The notes under the pieces were generated by a model that ran no database searches, was not told the origin of the DNA, and saw only the letters and a list, made by a program, of their open reading frames with translations. This document shows, one piece after another, positions 61,442-64,000 of a stretch of 64,000 bases of DNA. Every line of letters starts with the position of its first letter. The first letter of the stretch is position 1. This DNA comes from Clostridiaceae bacterium BL-3. GTDB lineage: Bacteria > Bacillota > Clostridia > Clostridiales > Clostridiaceae. Location of the stretch: the NCBI GenBank assembly GCA_902809985.1, contig CADDXC010000001.1:1426001-1490000 (forward strand). Direction: 5' to 3'. The position numbers and the translations under genes were made by a program.

Positions 61442-64000
61442 ATGAATCTAACAGAATTATCCGTAAAGAGGCCAGCTGCAATAACGATGTTAATACTTTT
61501 CCTATTAGGTCTTGGTATATTTGGCTACACCCACATTGGGGCGGATCTTCTGCCATCTATCGATGTGCCTATAATCTCTATATCCACTACATATGCCGGT
61601 GCCAGTGCTGAGGACATCAAAAGTGATGTAGTAAAACCCATTGAAAATGCCGTTTCAGGTATAAGCGGCATTGATAAAATTCAATCTACATCCAGAGAAG
61701 GAATCGGACAAACTATTATAACCTTTAAAAGCAGCGCAAATATGAACACAGCCTTTTTAGACGTACAAAAGGCCATAGACAATGCCCAATCTCAACTTCC
61801 CAAAAATGCGGACAAGCCTGTATTATTTAAAATAGATACAAATTCCATGTCCGTATTGATGCTGTCCATATCAGGGAATGTATCCCAGGATGAACTCTAC
61901 AATGAGGCAAATAATATAGTTGAATCTCTTCAAAAAGTGCAGGGTGTTGGAAATGTAACTCTACAGGGAATACAAAAAAAACAGCTTATAATAAAGTTGA
62001 ACAAATCTGCCATGGAATTCAACGGTGTAAATGCAAATACACTGATTTCAAAATTGCAGGCTGACAATATAAATATTCCTGCCGGACAGATAAAACAGGA
62101 AAATTTAAATCAATCCGTAAGAGTTATGAGTGAATTTCAAAATATAGATGAAGTCAGGAACTTATTGATACCCACTTCCGCCGGAGGTACAGTTCGTCTT
62201 TCTGACATAGCAGATATCAACCTGGAATATCCTGAAGAAAATCAGCATATGAGGATCAACGGTAAAAACACTATAGGAATAAGTGTTCAAAAACAAAGTG
62301 ATGCAAATGTAGTAGAGGCCGTAGACAATATAAAGGCGGAACTTGAGAAAATTAAAAAGCAGCTGCCAAGTGGCATTAAGCTTGAAACTGCCTATGACAG
62401 CACTACATTTATAAAGTCTTCTCTTTCCCAGATAAAACATACTTTACTAGAAGGTATATTTACAACAGCTATAGTACTATTGATATTTTTAAGGAGCTGG
62501 AAATCTTCACTCATAGTTCTAGTGGCAATACCAACCTCCCTTGTATCCACTTTCTTCATGATGTACGTTCTTAAATTTACCATGAATATGATGTCTCTAA
62601 TGGCACTATCTCTCTGCATAGGTATCCTTGTGGACGATTCTATTGTTGTACTGGATAACATACAGCGGCATCTGGCCATGAAAAAGGATCCAAAATCCGC
62701 TGCCATAGATGGACGTATGGAAATAGGACTTGCAGCCATTGCAATAACCCTCTGCGATGTAGTTGTATATACTCCTGTGGCGTTTATATCTGGTATGGTA
62801 GGTCAATTTTTCAAGGAATTTGGTCTTACTATAGCTGTTGCGTCATTGTTTTCCCTGTTTGTATCCTTCACAATAACTCCTATGCTGGCATCCAGATTCT
62901 TTGGCAAAGTAGATGACAGACGCAAGTTATCCTCTGAAAGGCTGGAAAGATTCAAGAAGGGCAGGTTATACAAGATTTTCAATGCAATTTCCTCTTCCAT
63001 AGATAACGTAACTGTGGTATATAAGAAGGCCCTTATATGGTGTCTGGATCACAGAAAAAGAGTGCTTTTACTCAGCATAGCAGGCCTAGTAGGCAGCATT
63101 TTGCTGATACCAGCGGGTGCCATTGGTACTGAACTCATGCCAGTTACGGATCAGAGTATGTTTACCATAAATATGACTTTTGATTCAGGCTCTACCTTAA
63201 ATCAAATGGATAAAGCTGTTAAACAAGTTGAGGATCGCCTTCATAAAGTTCCCGAAGTATCCATGTATTATTCTTCTATAGGCTCTGATATAAGCAGTAT
63301 AACAGGAGGAGGCAATACAAACTCCGCAAGCATATATGTAGAACTTAAACCCAAAAGCGAAAGAAAAAAATCTCAATCGGAGGTAGCAAAAGAGGTTAGA
63401 AACTGGGGTGCTTCTTCTCTATCCGGAACAGATTTTTCTGTAACTGAATCCGATACGGGAACCGGAAGTTCCAAACCCATATCAATCCAAATATTAGGTA
63501 AGGATACTGATACAATAAATGAAATATCCAGCAAAGTTGAAGACATAGTTAAAAACACTCCAGGAATTACAGATGTAAGCAATTCCTCTAAAGTCAGTGA
63601 AAGTGAATTGAGAGTGCAAATAGACAAATTGGCTGCTTCCCAGTATGGAATATCCACATCGGACATATCATCAGTACTCAGAATGGCAATTCAGGGTTCC
63701 TCCGGCGGTATATACAGAACAAATGGAAATGACTATGATATAACAGTAAAATTTCAGGATGGAGACATAAAAACTCCGTCAGATATAGGATCTATAAATG
63801 TACTCAATCAATCAGGTACATCTATACCACTAAATGAAATTGCCACTGTAGTAAAAGCAGATAGTCCACAGTCCATATCAAGAGAGGACAGACAAGACGT
63901 AGTTACCATATCTGCAAATATCCAGGGAAAAACTCTTGGAGAGGTAAATAAAATTCTATCTAAAAAATTGAAGTCATTTTCCATGCCGAACGGATACGAG
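61442..64000 (+). CDS. RND efflux transporter permease (AcrB/HAE1 type), 3' end outside window
   Basis: 853 codons are visible from the ATG at 61442, which follows AAAGGAGG, and the frame stays open to the edge. Features include LTELSVKRPAAITMLILFLLGLGIFGYTHI at the start and the porter segments GADLLPSIDVPIISISTTYAGASAEDI. The first transmembrane set contains the proton-relay Asp pair in CIGILVDDSIVVLDNI. The second half begins DHRKRVLLLSIAGLVG. In Firmicutes such pumps often work with a membrane fusion protein, absent on this side. Substrate unknown. Confidence 0.94.
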   Translation, partial: MNLTELSVKRPAAITMLILFLLGLGIFGYTHIGADLLPSIDVPIISISTTYAGASAEDIKSDVVKPIENAVSGISGIDKIQSTSREGIGQTIITFKSSANMNTAFLDVQKAIDNAQSQLPKNADKPVLFKIDTNSMSVLMLSISGNVSQDELYNEANNIVESLQKVQGVGNVTLQGIQKKQLIIKLNKSAMEFNGVNANTLISKLQADNINIPAGQIKQENLNQSVRVMSEFQNIDEVRNLLIPTSAGGTVRLSDIADINLEYPEENQHMRINGKNTIGISVQKQSDANVVEAVDNIKAELEKIKKQLPSGIKLETAYDSTTFIKSSLSQIKHTLLEGIFTTAIVLLIFLRSWKSSLIVLVAIPTSLVSTFFMMYVLKFTMNMMSLMALSLCIGILVDDSIVVLDNIQRHLAMKKDPKSAAIDGRMEIGLAAIAITLCDVVVYTPVAFISGMVGQFFKEFGLTIAVASLFSLFVSFTITPMLASRFFGKVDDRRKLSSERLERFKKGRLYKIFNAISSSIDNVTVVYKKALIWCLDHRKRVLLLSIAGLVGSILLIPAGAIGTELMPVTDQSMFTINMTFDSGSTLNQMDKAVKQVEDRLHKVPEVSMYYSSIGSDISSITGGGNTNSASIYVELKPKSERKKSQSEVAKEVRNWGASSLSGTDFSVTESDTGTGSSKPISIQILGKDTDTINEISSKVEDIVKNTPGITDVSNSSKVSESELRVQIDKLAASQYGISTSDISSVLRMAIQGSSGGIYRTNGNDYDITVKFQDGDIKTPSDIGSINVLNQSGTSIPLNEIATVVKADSPQSISREDRQDVVTISANIQGKTLGEVNKILSKKLKSFSMPNGYE

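Noticed and set aside
1..64000. CRISPR arrays, tRNA or rRNA genes and prophage
   Set aside because: I saw no regularly spaced short repeats, no cloverleaf or rRNA sequence and no phage structural or integrase genes.

Overview
The window is AT-rich chromosomal DNA from a Firmicute, most likely a Clostridium-type anaerobe. The basis is its gene content: an alpha/beta-type small acid-soluble spore protein, three T-box riboswitches, ferredoxin-dependent 2-oxoacid oxidoreductase genes, EtfAB with a GlcD-type dehydrogenase, strong AGGAGG-like ribosome binding sites and frequent TTG/GTG starts. I cannot fix the species from sequence alone. Both ends cut through genes: a zinc alcohol dehydrogenase at the left edge and an RND efflux pump at the right.

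Layout. 1-4.8 kb: hexuronate (fructuronate/mannonate) catabolism with a GntR regulator and a perfect 26-bp palindromic operator. 4.9-8.2 kb: MacB/FtsX-type ABC transporter. 8.3-9.6 kb: proline T-box and proB. 9.7-12.6 kb: membrane metalloprotease-like protein, TipAS-type MerR regulator and a DUF362 ferredoxin protein. 13-17.4 kb: two tandem YhgE/Pip membrane proteins. 17.5-21.6 kb: PadR regulator with its membrane partner, spore protein, TerB-like protein and amino-acid permease. 21.7-23.5 kb: first IS200/IS605 element (tnpA + tnpB). 23.6-31.4 kb: peroxiredoxin, YbjQ, DUF4489, a flavodoxin gene split in two by an IS110 element, superoxide dismutase, RarA, EamA exporter and a prolyl-tRNA editing protein. 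31.5-38.9 kb: two GlcD-type FAD oxidoreductases, a sodium:solute symporter and EtfBA, with a Tyr-type T-box before the symporter and a Leu-type T-box before etfBA-glcD. 39-43 kb: DegV, a 3D-domain cell-wall protein and a RocB-like peptidase. 43.0-44.9 kb: second IS110 copy. 45-49.5 kb: ClC channel, IclR regulator and a lipoprotein class B penicillin-binding protein. 49.7-51.5 kb: second IS200/IS605 element, inserted in the last codons of a membrane-protein gene. 51.5-57.9 kb: a co-directional cluster of M20 peptidase, MFS transporter, N-acylamino-acid-racemase-like enzyme, second M20 peptidase and a two-gene membrane pair. 58.2-61 kb: 2-oxoacid:ferredoxin oxidoreductase korDABC. 61.4 kb to the end: RND efflux pump behind a repeat-rich promoter.

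The most interesting region is 31.5-38.9 kb. EtfB, EtfA and a lactate/glycolate-oxidase-like flavoprotein (the partners of a flavin-based 2-hydroxyacid dehydrogenase) sit behind a T-box whose aligned specifier reads CUC (Leu). The neighbouring symporter has a T-box whose aligned specifier reads UAC (Tyr) and which carries a second, duplicated antiterminator/terminator module. I infer that amino-acid starvation turns on uptake and oxidation of 2-hydroxyacids to the 2-oxoacid precursors of amino acids. Substrates are not shown by the sequence. Second in interest is the 51-58 kb cluster, which combines an N-acylamino acid racemase with two M20 hydrolases and transporters and could salvage D- or N-acyl-amino acids. 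The mobile elements are also informative: both IS110 copies carry a long structured 5' noncoding region fitting a bridge RNA, and both IS605 copies keep intact TnpB with its guide-RNA region.
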